DNA of 64,000 nt from Macrosoma leucophasiata. Its lineage: Eukaryota; Arthropoda; Insecta; Lepidoptera; Hedylidae. The notes under the pieces were generated by a model. That model was given only the letters and a program-made list of their open reading frames with translations, did not search any database and was not told the DNA's origin. The number at the start of each line of letters is the position of its first letter. Position 1 is the first letter of the stretch. The translations under genes were made by a program, and so were the position numbers. The stretch is from contig JAWQUS010000017.1 in NCBI GenBank assembly GCA_036365455.1, positions 3,658,001 through 3,722,000 of the forward strand, read 5' to 3'. This document shows, in pieces, positions 10,900 through 22,693 of the stretch.

Positions 10900-11825
10900 A
10901 GTTTCGGAACGCCTGTAAAGATTTTTCTAGGGATGAGTTCATAATATGCTAAGTACTATAACCATCGCCTAGCAAAGTTTTGTTTTTTTTCTATAGGCAT
11001 GTCTCACGACTGCACCAATAAAGGTTTATTTCTTCTTCTTTCTTTCTTTCTTCTTCAAAGATCAGCCCGTCACTTCATCTGGATTTCTGATGAGAAAAGT
11101 TACTTCCACATTTTAGATCTCGCAGCCATACTTTTACAACCAACATTGTTGCGTCTTATTTATATTTGTAGTGGTGTTTCCATGACAACGGAAGTGTGTT
11201 TCCGTATGTAAGTATGAAATTGTAAGGACGAATTCAATAAATCATGTATGTGTGTATTTCACTGGTGGTAGAGCTCCAGTAACGGAGCTCGGGCATAGGC
11301 ACCACTGCATTACCTAATATACTTGCCGCTAAATGGTAGTGCTCAGCACTATCGTGTTCCGGTCAGGTGGCAATGTACGGCCCTGTAATATCCGGCACAG
11401 AGGCATAACACCTTAGGCCTGAGAAGTGGCAATGCATCTGAATTTTGACCTTGGCCTTTGTGTGGGTGTCTATAGACTGCAGTCATCACTTAACATCAAT
11501 GTGAACTGCATGCTTGTCTGCCACTTCCATTACATAAAAAAAATCGAGCGTATCATGTAATGTAAATTGTACATCAATTAGCCTGCTATTGGTCGATTTT
11601 ATAAGTTGCTCATTTGCAGTAAACAAATCGTGATTTTCTTCAAATATCCGAACTCACAAAAAATTTACTTTAAGATGGTCGCAATCGAGCCAGATCTAAA
11701 ATATGGAAATAACTTTGATCATCAGAAATCCAGATGCGTGACAGGTTGATCCTTACCAGGCGATGGCTTTTGTACTTAGCATGTTATAATTCATCCCTAC
11801 AAAAATTTCTAGCCTTACTGGGCCA
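10900..11825. repeat. Diverged inverted repeat pair flanking a SINE A copy
   Basis: 10900-11130 and the reverse complement of 11680-11825 align. Shared blocks include ATCTGGATTTCTGATGA, CCATCGCCT and ATGCTAAGTAC. The arms are diverged and interrupted by a TTTCTTCTT-rich stretch. This may be an old foldback element or two inverted copies of one repeat. Confidence 0.6.
11261..11543 (+). mobile_element. SINE-like family A, copy 2
   Basis: Nearly full-length copy: ACTGGTGGTAGAGCTCC start and CATTACAT plus a short A tail. It lies between the arms of the inverted repeat at 10900-11825. Confidence 0.85.
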
Positions 11826-12012
11826 ACGTTACTCGAAGGGTTCAATATCTCTCCTAATACAACAATTTGAATGAGAACTCGTCATTATATGTTCATGTTA
11901 CTAGAGAAACCATTAGAAGCCATTACAGGCACGTAAAAATATGTAGACGTGTAAATTATAGTTATTGAACAGATAATAGATAAGAGTGATGAAAAATAGA
12001 TATCTATAGTTT

Positions 12013-12075
12013 AATGCCATGTAAGTGGTACACGCATATAGTTCACATTGATGATTAGTGAGGTAGTTTTATCAT
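12013..12075 (-). repeat. SINE-like family A, degraded tail fragment
   Basis: Diverged match to the tail end of family A (AAGTGG, TAGTTCACATTGATG), adjoining the RTE 5' fragment. Confidence 0.4.
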
Positions 12076-12082
12076 AAGGCGC

Positions 12083-12233
12083 TGCTGCCCATCTTGCGTT
12101 ATTTGTACTTACTACCGGCCCCATTGGAGTGGTTTGAACCATTGTTCGGTTGACTGCACTAATGGAAGAATTCCCTTCCAGAAGAAGAAAATTCTTCCGC
12201 TAGTTGGCGGTGGGGTCGTCACGTCCCGACGCC
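12083..12233 (-). mobile_element. RTE 5'-end fragment
   Basis: Matches 3030-3176: CTGCTGCCCATC, then TTGTTCGGTTGACTGCAC, GAAAATTCTTCCGCTAG and GTCACGTCCCGACGCC, in the same order and with the same outer boundary. Only the 5' leader is present. Confidence 0.8.
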
Positions 12234-12248
12234 AAGGTACATATAATA

Positions 12249-13532
12249 TTAGGTTGGGGAAAAAGTCTTTTCGCATTATAGTATGTATGAACTTGTAATA
12301 AAATCTCTTTGGCTGTAGTATTTGTATCTGGCTGGTTTTGGTATCATTGAAAGTTAAAATTTTAAAGAACATAATTCCAAATTCAAATTAGGCAAATGTG
12401 TGATTTCACATTTGTTTTTCGTACTGTCAAGATGAGTGAATCTAATGAAGAAATTCGATACATTTTAAAATTTTACTACAAAAAATGTAACGCAAGCCGC
12501 GAAAAAAAATTGCGATGTTTATGGACCTAGTACAGTGTCTGTGAGAGTAGCACAAATTTGGTTTAAGCGTTTTCAATCCGGAAATTTTGATGTCAAAGAT
12601 GCACCTTGCTCTGGTCGCCCTATTACGGATAAAATGGATGCCATTTTTGAAAAAGTGGAGCAAGATCGACATATCAGTAGTTACGACGTAGCTGAAGAAC
12701 TGAGAATTGATCACAAAACAGCATGTTTGGCGCATTTGAAAAAAACTGGGTACAAAAAAAAGCTCGATATTTGAGTACCTCACGAGCTCACTGAAAGAAA
12801 CCTAATGAACCGTGTCCTCATTTGTGATTCTTTATTACGACGTAATGAAACCGAATCATTTTTGAAGAAGCTGATAACTGGTGATGAAAAGTGGATCACG
12901 TACGACAAGAACGTACGAAAAAGGTCGTGGTCAAAGGCCGGTCAGGCTTCACAGACTGTGGCAAAACCCGGGTTAACTCGTAATAAGGTGATGTTGTGTT
13001 TGTGGTGGGATTGGAAGGGCATTATTCATTATGAGCTATTACCACCAGGCAGGACTATCGATTCTAAACTCTACTGCGAACAACTGATGAGATTAAAGCA
13101 AGAAGTTGAGAGAAAGCGGCCGGAATTGATCAACAGAAGGGGTGTGGTGTTTCATCATGATAACGCTAGATCTCACATATCTATAGCCACTCAGCAAAAA
13201 TTAAGAGAGTTTGGCTGGGAGGTGTTAATGCATCCGCCGTATAGTCCTGACCTTGCACCTTCAGATTTCCACCTGTTTCGGTCTCTTCAGAATTCTTTAT
13301 GCAATGTTAGGTTAACATCACGAGAGGACTGCCAAATCCACTTGTCGCGGTATTTTGATGAGAAGTCCCAAAATTTTTATAGCAATGGGATCATGTCCCT
13401 ACCTACAAGATGGCAAAAGGTTATCGAACAAAATGGTACATACATACTTTAGTAAATATACTTAAATAAAATATATTAAAAAATGTTTTGAATTATCTTA
13501 AAAAATGCGAAGAAACTTTTTCCCCAACCATT
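12249..13532 (+). mobile_element. mariner-family DNA transposon, inactivated
   Basis: Terminal inverted repeats of about 26 bp, with core GGTTGGGGAAAAAGT and TTCGCATT, lie at 12251-12277 and 13504-13530. The flanks are TA-rich, so the exact TA duplication is ambiguous by a few bases. The length of about 1.28 kb is standard for mariner. TIR and transposase motifs point to the mellifera/cecropia group. The encoded transposase is broken (separate entry). Confidence 0.92.
12432..13452 (+). pseudogene. mariner transposase pseudogene
   Basis: Cut-and-paste transposase of a mariner element. It has an N-terminal helix-turn-helix DNA-binding region (about 12432-12775) and a DDE/D catalytic core. The three catalytic aspartates are visible: TGDEKW (D at 12883-12885), HHDNARSH (D at 13159-13161) and LAPSDFHLF (D at 13264-13266), with 34 residues between the last two, the D,D34D signature of mariner. 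YSPDLAPSD is present. Two lesions break it: a frameshift in the A run at about 12500-12508 (start ATG 12432 is in another frame from the rest) and a TGA at 12772-12774 just before VPHEL, where the family has tryptophan. About 340 codons in total, normal for the family. Confidence 0.92.
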
Positions 13533-13540
13533 ATATATAA

Positions 13541-13830
13541 TTTTTATGTTTGAAAGTGGCAAACAAGCATGTAGTTCACATTGATGTTAAGTGATACTGC
13601 AGCCTATAGACATCCACATAAAGACCAAGGTCAAAATGCAGATGCGTTACCACTCCTGAGGCCTAAGGTGTTATGCCTCTGTGCCGGGAATTACATGACA
13701 TGAATTACATTACCACCTAACCGGAACACGATAGTGCTGAACATTACCATTTAGCGGCAAGTATATTAGGTAATGCGGTGTTGCATACGCCCGCGAGCTC
13801 CGTCACTGGAGCTCTACCACCAGTAAAAAT
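13541..13830 (-). mobile_element. SINE-like family A, copy 3
   Basis: Full-length minus-strand copy abutting the right end of the mariner; its A tail reads as TTTTTATG at the left edge and its head as CTCTACCACCAGT at the right. Confidence 0.85.
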
Positions 13831-13831
13831 A

Positions 13832-15764
13832 TATATTCAGAAGTTAAATATTCCTTAAAAACAAAGCAGTTAAACAATCCATCTTATCCTCGCAATTTGC
13901 CCCATTATGTTAATGAGCCAGAAAAAAATTAAGAACAACGGCCTGACCGAGGAAAATAAAACGCGAACAATAGACGAAGCCGCGTGCGAAAACAATGGCT
14001 GTCGCCGGAATCGTTACAGTACTTTCCACACAATAATCTCCAATAGATCGCATCCCGATTGATGAATGATACAGCGCAAGTTATGGAAAGAAACGATTTT
14101 TAAAAATTAAAAAATGTTACTTATTTCATCAAAAGTTATTGACAGATGTTTTATGACATGTTTTTCTTAAATTTTTGTTAAGATGTACCTAAAACTATTT
14201 TTATGTCATGAAAGTGGCAAACAAGGTAATAAAATTTACATTGAAGTGAACACTATAGCTGTTAATAATTGAATTTTGAACATCGGCTATTGATCTAAAA
14301 CCATTTTTTTTTTGTTTTAGAAACTAAAATTATTTTTAAAATCAACCCGACGTTTCGGACGCTTTTCAGCCTCCATGGTACCGGGCAGACTAAGGTGACA
14401 TTTTTGTCTGACAACAGTTTGAAAAATTATATGCATCTGCCACCATCGATTGCGTAAACGCGTTCAGGATTAACGCAAAAATGAATTATCTTGTATACAA
14501 GTGTGGCTAGGATTTAATTTTACAAAATACAAGTTCCCATTCTGTTCATAATCGCCATTCATCTTCTCTATTAAAATTTGGGTGTTAGTTCGTTAGTATC
14601 AACAACTTCGAGTATAGTTATTGATGTACCACTCAATTGTCTGATGAAGGAAACCAGGCGTTTATACTAAAATATCCTGTTGTACCTACCGTTCACGGAT
14701 TGAAATTAAATTACAATTAAGGTCCCTATTCTAGGAATTTCAAAAATAAATTCCTCAATTGGCTGGTTTCCTGAATGCATTTTAACTTGTCATGTCTAAG
14801 GTCGTGGCCGTTACTACTACTGCATCTAACTGGAAATTGAAATCGCTGAATAATATACTAAGTGAGCAACAGATGCAGGTGGTGCCAATTTTTGAATTCT
14901 GATTTTTTGTTACACATTCACAATGGTGTTAACCCCATAGGCTTTATCTAATGTGTGATAAAACATTTAACAATATTATTGAAACACACTTCCTTTAAAT
15001 TATTCAAACTACAGAATATCAGTTTAAGTAGAATATTCACGACACGTCAACATAGCTGATATGTTGACGAAGCAGCGATAACAAAATAAAAGCTTGCTTG
15101 TTTTACCAAAAGACGTTTTAAGATATTAACCAACAAATGTATACTATAAAATCTGCTTCAAATGATTTATATTGGAAATCTGGCGAAAACAAAGACCAAT
15201 CAGGCGCATCTAGTTCACATTTATTTAGTCTTTATTTTCACAACATGTTACGGCCAAATTTACAATGAATTTGCATTCGTCGCCACGTGGGCAGGAGGGG
15301 TTACCTAAGCGTTGGTGGAAGGGATTGCTTAGTGACCGTGCATATTGCCGGTCTATTTCTTACAATATCTTTGTTTACATCCTCCACATTTGGTTGAAAA
15401 TGTCATGTAAAACGAAGAGCGTTTACGTATTCCATTATAATTGTACCACCTGTTTAATACATCATGCTCAATCAGGAATGTAATACAGTAGTCTCTTAAT
15501 ACGTAAGGAGTCGATTAAGATGTATAAATTATACGTTTCAATATTAACGACTAAGTTAATAGCTAAGTCCTCTCATTTGTGTGCATGTACATTATATAAG
15601 CTGTAAACGCTATGCATTTATCATGTTATCGAATGATATGCTACCAAAAGCTTATTCATTCTGTATCCACTAATTGTTCACTAATATACAATAATATTAG
15701 CTTAAACATGTAGCTGTTTGTTTAAGTATTTAAAAATTGATCTTTTATTCATTGTATTCATTCA
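13832..15764. other. Noncoding stretch with short repeat scraps
   Basis: No supported gene. 14199-14250 is a family A tail fragment on the minus strand. About 14345-14380 holds CCCGACGTTTCGGACGC-TTTTCAGC, a motif shared with the inverted-repeat element at 48763. The rest is AT-rich and unassigned; ORFs up to 72 codons look random. Confidence 0.5.
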
Positions 15765-17103
15765 GTGGACGCTAAATTGCAATGGGGTCCCCATATTGCC
15801 AAATTAGCTAGTAGACTTATCTCGGCAGCATTTGCTGTGAAAAAGATTAGACTATTAACAGACGTCGAGACGGCTCGCCTTGTTTATTTTAGTTATTTTT
15901 ACAGTATAATGTCCTATGGCATTTTGCTATGGGGAAATGACGCTGACGTCAACACTATTTTTGTACTGCAAAAGAGAGCTGTCCGGGCTATCTACGGGCT
16001 GAGTCCGAGGGTATCTCTTAGAGATAAATTTAAAGAAATAAATATTCTGACTGTAGCTTCGCAATACATTTATGAAAATGTATGATATGTCCGTAAAAAC
16101 ATTAATGAGTTTCCCACAATAGGTAACAATCACAGTATAAATACTAGGAACAAGTACAAATTGTCCATGCATGCAACGCGGCTGAATAGGGTCAGTAATT
16201 CTTTTAGAGGTCAATGTATCCGGTTTTTTAATCAAATCCCCAAAAACGTTCGAAGTCTATCGATCAATAAATTTAAGAAAGTATTGAAAGAACGTTTATG
16301 TAAATGTAATTACTATAAGACCTGTGATTATCTTAATGGTAATACGTCTTGGGATTATAGCGATCGCTGCCAGGCTATTTCGTGATACTGTGATTTCGTG
16401 TATTCAGTAATTAGTATCTACTATTGTTAAGGGTTCAATAATGTGAATACCCTGGCTGAAAATGAATTCCATCTTTTATTTTGCCGTATGCATATCCGGA
16501 ACAGTCATTCACGCTTAAATGTCTTTGCCTTTGGCGGCGTCGTGTGGCGGGTTGCTCACTTCCCTCTAAAATGGTCGAGGAGGGCAATGGCTGTCACATG
16601 CGTCATACTCGTGAACGGGTGCTGTTGGTGAGGACTGGTCTGTTCTGGTTTGCAGGGGCTACATCACACACACACACATTTAGTAGATAGCAGTTTATTT
16701 GCATCTATGCTATGGACGTTCACATTATTTGATTTTTGACGATAATCTGTACTAGATTTAAGCTCTCATTTAAAAGAGCTCTTACTGAGTTTGTTGGGTA
16801 GCGGAGTTATTCTCAGTAGTGACTGCACTTGGAACTCTGCTAAGTGAATATCATTGGTCTTGACGAATAAGTTTCTTTTCTTCATTTATTATAATTGAAG
16901 GAATTGAAAAATTTTATGATTATTATGTTTTAACCAAGTAGTTTAAATTCTAATTTTTAATTTACTATTAATATATGATTTTGCTTTTACTATATGTAAT
17001 GGTTATTCGCTCTAGGTAGTTTATGATTTATTGACGTTTTGAAAGTATCTGTAAAGATCTATTCGAAATAAAAATATTTTCTATTTCTGTTTCTATTTCT
17101 ATT
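15760..17103 (+). mobile_element. 5'-truncated jockey-superfamily LINE
   Basis: Contains the ORF2 remnant above, a 3' UTR of about 700 bp (with an AC microsatellite at 16666-16677) and a 3' end of AAATAAAAATATTTTC followed by a short CTATTT repeat tail (17083-17103), as expected for a target-primed LINE. Confidence 0.7.
15765..16385 (+). pseudogene. C-terminal part of a jockey-superfamily LINE ORF2
   Basis: The reading covers the region after the reverse transcriptase core: LQWGPHIAKLASRL, then SYGILLWG and LQKRAVRAIYGL, followed after one in-frame TGA (16083-16085) by YVRKNI and later ATRLNRVSNSF and TCDYLNGNTSWD, ending at 16385. These are hallmarks of jockey/CR1-like ORF2 C-termini common in Lepidoptera. 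The catalytic domains are absent, so the copy is strongly 5' truncated. The clade is not certain. Confidence 0.8.
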
Positions 17104-17109
17104 TTAAGA

Positions 17110-17292
17110 GTGGTCCCAATCGCCGGAATAAAATATATTTAATTTAACTTAATCCGGCGACTGGGACCGCGGTCCGTGTTAATTGCGTTCCCAGTTGACT
17201 TCGGAAAGGATTTTGTCAACTGAGAACGCCGGGGATCGAACCCATTGTGCCTCGGTAAAAAGAGTCGTTACACCAAAGCTGAACTAAATGAC
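17110..17292. repeat. Two adjacent hairpins and a tRNA-like block
   Basis: First hairpin: GGTCCCAATCGCCGGA at about 17111 pairs with TCCGGCGACTGGGACC at about 17152, one mismatch. Second: GCGTTCCCAGTTGAC at about 17186 pairs with GTCAACTGAGAACGC at about 17216, one mismatch. The minus strand of 17230-17292 has GGGTTCGATCCCC, a good tRNA B box. This may be the head of an unclassified SINE. Confidence 0.5.
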
Positions 17293-17461
17293 TCGTTAAA
17301 TTATTCTCCTTTTAACAACTGGGCTGTACCATGACGTCTTATTGCGATTCAATTTAGGCGCTGCCAAAATTTTGTTTCATTGCTCTTATATGACAGCGCA
17401 TATAAAGAAACGAGACAAAGCAAAAAGCGATTCAGTTTAGGTTGACAATTAAAAATAATGG

Positions 17462-17600
17462 TATGGATGTTATGAAGGTGGCAAACAAGCATGCAGTTCA
17501 CAGACATCCATATAAAGACCAGAAGTCAAAATGCAGATGCGTTGCCACCCCTGTGACCCTAGTTGTTATGTCTCCGTGATATGTTATAATTAGTTTAAAT
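17462..17600 (-). mobile_element. SINE-like family A, partial (copy 5)
   Basis: Tail half only, with CTCCGTGATA instead of CTGTGCCGGA, a mark of a second subfamily also seen at 54449 and 56632. Confidence 0.7.
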
Positions 17601-17891
17601 AATAATAATAATAAATAATAATAAATTTCTTTATTGACAAAAAGATAGTTACATCAATTTATATGTTGAATCCATAGATTCCCGAACTAGTTTTCACTGT
17701 ATTTCGGGAATCAGTGGCTTCTTCTGTTTATAACATTATTTTAATTAATTTTGTATTCCAAATATTATTACTGTTATTATTTTAGTTCAGTTACTTATTT
17801 ACTTATTTTATTTTACGTTAAATAAATGTTCTCAATTGCTTGATGTAATAATTATATTATTAATCAAGCAATAATATAAATATAAATTAAT

Positions 17892-18060
17892 GTACGGCCC
17901 TGTAATTTCTGGCACAGAGGCGTAACGCCTTAGGCCTCAAGAGTGGTAACGCATCTGCATATTAATCTTGGTCTTTGTGTGGATGTCTATAGGCTGCAGT
18001 CATCACTTAACATCAATGTGAACTGCATGCTTGTTTGCCACTTCCATTACATAAAAAAAT
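17892..18060 (+). mobile_element. SINE-like family A, 5'-truncated (copy 6)
   Basis: Begins within the element at ATGTACGGCCCTGTAATT and keeps the tail CATTACAT plus A tract. Confidence 0.8.
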
Positions 18061-18269
18061 ATATATATAATCATATTTAATTGACCGATGCAAACATGAT
18101 GTACCTAGATATAGAGAGATTTTGTTAGTTTATATTCTTGTTTATGTTTTTTTACATTTAATCTGTACAACTATTCAGTGTTATGATGTTTACACCTGTA
18201 ATTGAGGTGTCACTTACCAAGTATCCAATGTGCTTTTTCTTGTATTTTGTTTATAACAGTGATTACTTT

Positions 18270-18545
18270 TTTTTTTTTTTTTTAAAGAAAAATGGAAAGA
18301 AAAATTTGACTTCAGGCGAGACTCGAACTCGCGACCTACTGGGAATCTAGTCCAGCCGCTCTTCCAATTGAGCTACTGAAGCCCTGCCCGATTTGTCAAA
18401 TCTTTCCTTCACATCTATTGCATTGCTTTATGGTAGCAGCAGCGCCATCTATTACCAACTATGCTAGTTACAAGCTAGTTAACCATTTTTCTTAAAAAAA
18501 AATAAAATATATTTCACAAGCATGTGTTAATGCGAAATAATATAA
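18270..18545 (-). mobile_element. tRNA-Tyr-like repeat family C, copy 1 with 15-bp TSD
   Basis: Flanked by the exact duplication AACAGTGATTACTTT (18255-18269 and 18546-18560). On the minus strand the order is: a unit containing CGCATTAACACATGC, a linker of about 120 bp, a tRNA-like domain (18309-18382) and a tail ending in a long A tract. The tRNA-like domain has acceptor arms CTTCAG/CTGAAG, TAGCTCAATTGGAAGAG (A box) and GAGTTCGAGTCTC (B box). It most resembles tRNA-Tyr, but the anticodon stem is mismatched. It is therefore a SINE-like retroposon, not a working tRNA gene. Having the tRNA near the 3' end is unusual. Confidence 0.8.
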
Positions 18546-18560
18546 AACAGTGATTACTTT

Positions 18561-19231
18561 GTTGGTGTGACTAATAAATAAATAAGTTATTACGGAGCCA
18601 TACTATACAGCTTTTCCTTTCTTGGCGTAAAGAGTGTCTGAAAAAGATTATTTTTAAAACCGCTAGCGCTTATAAACTTGGACCACACTAAAGAATTTAT
18701 AATAACGTCAAGGGATAAGGATTCTGTGACAAGAGCAGAGATGGAAATCGATCTTTGCGATTCAAATGTACCATTGTGCGTATTCAAAACCTGCTGCTTT
18801 GTGTGCTATAGAAATATGTATCTTGAGATGTCTGAGGAAACTGTTTTTTTAGATAAAAGTAAGATGATAAGAGCTTTGGCGTTGACGTTTCTAGGGGTCC
18901 GTAGCGTGAAAAGAACCCTTGTGTCGTGCGTTGTCAAATCAAATAGTTTATTGCATTTCATAACAGAGGTGGTATTTGTACGTATGACACCCTGTTAGGA
19001 CACAGCAATTTAAGAGCAGATAGCTTATCTAGCTTATAATTAAATTATCTAGCAAATACTAACTATAATTCTAACTGTGAGTGTAAGCGTATTCTATTTT
19101 AATTTTTTATGAATTATCTAATGAATTAACTAAAAAATATTTTTTTCTCATGTGCATAAATATATTTTCTTTATAGATATATGATTATGTATCTTTATCT
19201 TATATGTTGTATTCAACATAATGTGGCAATA
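18561..19231. other. Unassigned spacer
   Basis: AT-rich, no supported gene. A 106-codon plus-strand ORF (18678-18998) has no recognisable motif. GAACCCTTG near 18913 hints at the 'AGGGTTCCGTA' repeat. Confidence 0.35.
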
Positions 19232-19508
19232 GGGCCAAGTGGCAACCAAGCATGCAGTTCACATTGATATTCAGTGATGACTGCAGCCTATAGACACCCA
19301 CACAATGGCCAGAGGTCAAAAAGCAGATGCGTTACCTTTCCTAAGGCCTAAGGTCTTATGCCTCTGTGTCGGAAATTACAGGGCCGTACATTACCACCTG
19401 ACCGGAACACGATAGTGTTGAACACTACCATTTAGCGGCAAGTATATTAGGTAATGCGGTGGTACCTATGCCCACGAGCTCCGTCACTGAAGCTCTACCA
19501 GCAGTAAA
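19232..19508 (-). mobile_element. SINE-like family A, copy 7
   Basis: Nearly full-length minus-strand copy; its head CTACCAGCAGTAAAAA directly abuts the Helitron-like element at 19515. Confidence 0.82.
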
Positions 19509-19514
19509 AACGTA

Positions 19515-19754
19515 GTACCACCAGTAACAGTAATCTCGCTAAAACTCGAGAACGACTGGACCGATTTGGCTAATTTTGGTTTTGAATGATTCTTGGAAGT
19601 CCAGGGAAGGTTTAAAAGGTACGAAAATATAAAAAAATTGTAGAGGAATGGTAAAAAATACAATTTCATTTTCCCATACAAATAGTCCATATCTATCAAA
19701 TCTTTGACACATTATTTCATTGTGAGGCAATACGAAGTTTGCCGGGTCAGCTAG
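19515..19754 (+). mobile_element. Helitron-like family H1, 5'-truncated
   Basis: Member of a family sharing CTCGAGAACG, CTGGACCGAT, GACACATTATTTCATT and the end GCCGGGTCAGCTAG|T. The CTAG end followed by T fits Helitron termini. Other members: 42369-42629, 53223-53430, and minus-strand copies at 47515 and 49631. Confidence 0.65.
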
Positions 19755-19755
19755 T

Positions 19756-20810
19756 CTTAAATATGGGGTACTTAGTCTGAACGGATCAAAAAGAATAGAC
19801 CGTGGTCCATTCGACCGTAATCAAAAATCGTCTTCGTCCCAAAGGACCGGTCATAAAATAATTTGAAAAAGGACAGTCGCATATAAAAGTGATACATTTA
19901 TTTCACTATTAGTTAATAATATGATGCCTAGAATACATTAAACATGGTTCAAATCGCCAAGGCACATGTCTTGATTAATAATGTAAAATACATTATAAAC
20001 TTACAGAATACTTTCAATATTTCCTGGCAATTGTGTCAAACTTTACAATACCACTTAAACGATTTATTGCAGACGTACCGGAAAAATCTCTTTGCAAAGT
20101 ATCATTCCAGTCTTACATTGCGGTTAAAATATAGCTGTTGAAAGTTTGTACTACTTTGAACACAAAGGGAATCCGCTTACGGAAACATAATCTCTGAATA
20201 TCCCGACCTGCGCTCGACACTACAAGCATTATGCGATCATAACACCTGAATTTGACGTTTCATAAACCAAACTTGAAACAAAGTAAAGTACAATAAATCT
20301 AGCTAATTAAAAAGATAATGTAAGAAATATGTAAGTTATGACAATAAATAGCTGGTTTTACAGAATAAGAAATTCATTTGGGTGACAACATAGAGCAACA
20401 CCGGAGGGGAGTAGCCATATGCAGTCTTTCCCCTCTGTCAAAGTACAAGCCCAAATGAGCCTATACCTGTCGCCTAGATGTTTAAATGTGTGCGTGAAAT
20501 TGTTTCTGTATTTTGTTAAAGTTAAGGTGTGAGTTTCGTTGTAAGACGATTTTTGTAGTGTGCGTGTGTGTCGCACGCATTTTTCCCCGCAAAAAATGAC
20601 AGACTGTTTTGCATCGGTAATACATGCTATGTTTACTCCCCTCCGGTCCGCTGCGACCGGTGGGCCGCGTTGGTGACAATCACCGCCTATGTCAATTCAA
20701 AAACAAACAAAATAAATTAAAGTGAACAACAATTGATATACATGTAAAATTACATATTATTTTTTTTTATAAAACTAAATTTAAAGTTGGTAAACGAATA
20801 ATCATCATCC
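19756..20810. other. Unassigned spacer
   Basis: No supported gene. About 20370-20700 is moderately GC-rich with a TGTGTGCGTGTG patch and CCTCCGGTCCGCTGCGACCGG near 20640; possibly an unknown element end. Confidence 0.3.
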
Positions 20811-20811
20811 C

Positions 20812-21290
20812 TCCCTCCGCACGTGAAGCGTAACAGAGGAAGGGGATGGTTCGGGGGTCGAGGAAGTCCTCATTCCCCGGGCCTATCTGCCCCCGAAGCG
20901 TCGGGGGCGTGTTCTATAGAAGGGGATACTGGTACGCAGGGTAACTCACTAAGGGAGGCCATATACTTTTTTTTTAATTTTTTTTTTTCGCTCTTTTGTT
21001 TTTTTTTTAATGGGCATATTCTTTTTTCTCCCTCAGTGATTCCCCCGCGCACCGCTTACAACTGATTGAATAGACTTAGATTAGCTATCGTAAGGGGCCA
21101 CACCTACGCGCCATCGCTCTGGCCTAAGCCGGGCGCCGCATCCGCGAACTCTGACGACGACTCCGGTCCTCGACCGGGCATGATCCCGGTCGGTAGGGGG
21201 GGCTCGAACCCGCCCAATATAGTTGGTAGAGTTCCAGTGTAGGGGCACGAGGGCGAAGTCAACACCCCGCAATATTTTATCTATCCGCCG
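20812..21290. repeat. GC-rich/T-rich dispersed repeat, copy 1
   Basis: Shares ATCATCCCTCCCTCCGC, GTGAAGCG, AACAGAGG and CTATCTGCCCCCGAAGC with 30355-30490. T tracts at 20970-21035 separate two GC-rich blocks, as at 6540-7400. Probably the 5' region of an unidentified element; no protein homology recognised. Confidence 0.5.
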
Positions 21291-21847
21291 GTTTGTGGCT
21301 ATGGTTTTTGTGTTCTTAGTTTATAAGCCTCTGTGATAATTATTACGGAGCCATAAAAAATTATGCATTTCATGTAAATGTCTTTATATAACAAACTAAC
21401 TGAAGTCCGCGACATCGTCTGCATTCACACAATATCTTTATAAATTATATCCTATGTGTTATTCTGATGATCAAACCAAATATAGCGTGCGTCATGGCCA
21501 AGACTAGGACGAGAATGGTATCAATGCGCATTTCATTTTTGTTTTATATTCGCGATATCTTTTATTTTGTTAACTTTTCTTTTTGTTTTTGTGAAGATAA
21601 TTTGGCTGTACATGGTGATTGACATCCGTGCGTCACCGAATGGGTTCCGATTGAAAATCATATTGCTGAATCGGCCACCTTTTTGGTGCTAAAAGGAGAC
21701 ACTCATTCAGAGTAGATCTATGTACCTAGTATGTTGTGCTATTTTTAAGTGATTTTATGTTTTTTTTTTCTCTACATCCAACGCGTGTTTTCTTTATGCA
21801 CGAAATAAAGTTTTACTTACTTTTTTTTAAATATTGTAAAGTTTCAT

Positions 21848-22229
21848 TAATTGTTTTATATTATTTCGCATTAACACATGCTTGTGAAATATAGTTTTAT
21901 TTTAAAGAAAAATGGAAAGAAAAATTTGACTTCAGGCGAGACTCGAACTCGCGGCCTACTAGGAATCTAGTCCAGCCGCTCTTCCAATTGAGCTACTGAA
22001 TTCCTGCCCGATTTGTCGAATCTTTCCTTCACATTTATTGCATTGCTTTATGGTAGCAGCAGCGCCATTTATTGCCAACTATGCTAGTTAGGCAACCGAT
22101 ATAATAGACTTTGCAGTTTATTGAATATCGTAAAGAAGTCGCTTTTACCCTTAATAATTGTTTTATATTATTTCGCATTAACACATGCTTGTGAAATATA
22201 GTTTTATTTTAAAGAAAAATGGAAAGAAA
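21848..22229 (-). mobile_element. tRNA-Tyr-like repeat family C, copy 2, bracketed by direct repeats
   Basis: A unit of about 75 bp (starting TAATTGTTTTATATTA, containing CGCATTAACACATGC) occurs at 21848 and again at 22155, 307 bp apart in the same orientation. Between them are the tRNA-like domain (21929-22002, minus strand) and a linker ending TTTTACCCTTAA. The 5' acceptor strand is mutated (GAATTC instead of GACTTC). This looks like part of a tandem array or an LTR-like arrangement. Confidence 0.75.
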
Positions 22230-22690
22230 TCCATTAGAGAGTTAGAGTCAATCCATACTTACGCACTCTCGCGTTTATGATATTAAATAGGATGATAATA
22301 TGTCGTCTACAACGGAAATAAAGATGCGGGCAGAAGCTAGTATCTCAAACATTGATGCCTCCATCACCTCCAGTAGAGTATTCCATCGAAATAAATATGA
22401 ATAAATCGCCACCGAGTCCTATTTCGGGACAATCAGCGGGGTTTCATGTCAGCCAGTTGTTCAGTATAAAATGGTCTACATTGATAAAAATGTTATTTAT
22501 ATTATCCACCTCTGACCTTTCTGCGAGTTGCGATAACGCACATTATGTCTGGAAGGTTCCACAGAGTACGTTGTCTGCATTTTTATGATTATTCAGATGT
22601 TTTGTTGGTATTCTGATAAAATTATAACGGGTTTACTTTTGAAATTAATGCTTGAGAGCTTCTCTCGGTGCCTTTAAAACTCAACGTGAT
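22230..22690. other. Unassigned spacer
   Basis: No supported gene; a 78-codon ORF at 22352-22588 has no recognised motif. Confidence 0.3.
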
Positions 22691-22693
22691 GTT

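Noticed and set aside
18309..18382. Possible tRNA-Tyr gene on the minus strand
   Set aside because: Anticodon stem mismatches, multiple copies embedded in a repeat, and a TSD around copy 1 show that it is part of a retroposon.
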